Shown one piece after another: positions 63,812 to 64,000 of a DNA stretch of 64,000 nucleotides. Origin of the DNA: CAZUXY01 sp964624235 (GTDB lineage Bacteria > Spirochaetota > UBA4802 > UBA5368); NCBI GenBank assembly GCA_964624235.1, contig CAZUXY010000013.1, forward strand, positions 17,381-81,380. Direction: 5' to 3'. How positions within the stretch are numbered: the stretch's first letter is position 1; every line of letters begins with the position of its first letter. The position numbers and the translations under genes were made by a program. The notes below the pieces were generated by a model that saw only the letters and a program-made list of their open reading frames with translations, was not told the DNA's origin and did no database searches.

Positions 63812-64000
<189 letters not shown>

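Overview
The window is about 64 kb of moderately GC-rich DNA from a diderm (Gram-negative-type) bacterium. Outer-membrane TolC and beta-barrel proteins, many lipoproteins with loose lipoboxes, tandem RND pumps and a FlgO-like protein fit a member of the Spirochaetota or a neighbouring phylum. That placement is inference: no marker gene here fixes the taxon. A 23S rRNA 3' end on the minus strand closes the window, so a 16S sequence should lie nearby outside it. A run of ten N at 25238-25247 marks an assembly gap.

Layout. 1-4.6 kb: end of a membrane protein, a leucine-rich leader peptide and terminator in front of leuA, an SMR exporter, Mn-type superoxide dismutase, and a convergent Lys/Ala-rich lipoprotein. 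4.7-8.5 kb: two aldehyde dehydrogenases and a divergent GntR regulator with a 16-bp palindrome between them. 8.7-13.9 kb: small hypothetical proteins, a lipoprotein, an Fe-S/CCG protein and a D-aminoacylase-like amidohydrolase. 13.9-16.5 kb: an isoprenylcysteine-methyltransferase-like protein beside a three-part fusion (methyltransferase-like membrane domain, metallo-beta-lactamase fold, ATC-hydrolase-like domain). 16.6-23 kb: a lipoprotein, pterin carbinolamine dehydratase, CPBP protease, both subunits of a CoA-transferase, and a receiver-PAS-PAS histidine kinase. 23-28.5 kb: enoyl-CoA hydratase, AcuI-type reductase and a gap-interrupted TetR regulator on the minus strand; a two-protein membrane module with an M20 peptidase on the plus strand. 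28.7-35 kb: an AT-richer FlgO-like lipoprotein, a beta-barrel protein, an S41 protease, and a ferredoxin-reductase/FAD-desaturase pair.

35.5-50.5 kb: an antitoxin with a decayed RelE toxin, then a long efflux operon (TPR protein, lipoprotein, TolC, adaptor, two RND pumps, small membrane protein, two Ig-like lipoproteins). A GxxExxY gene flanked by short repeats sits between the adaptor and the pumps and looks inserted. 50.6-56.7 kb: ankyrin protein, tatA, a PAS/GAF histidine kinase, RdgB pyrophosphatase, three very small proteins (two are Cys-rich paralogues) and a PAS protein. 56.7-61 kb: a self-contained cassette with a FadR-type regulator, a basic protein, an eleven-helix Trp-rich membrane protein, a Tat-like exported metallo-beta-lactamase protein and a small lipoprotein, ended by a terminator. 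61-64 kb: a CobW-type GTPase with an unusual 310-residue N-terminal extension, a secreted ankyrin protein, a terminator and the rRNA.

The best candidates for undescribed biology are the 56.8-61 kb cassette, the three-domain fusion at 14.6-16.4 kb, the leucine attenuator, the small GxxExxY insertion and the CobW fusion. No tRNA gene, CRISPR array or transposase was seen.
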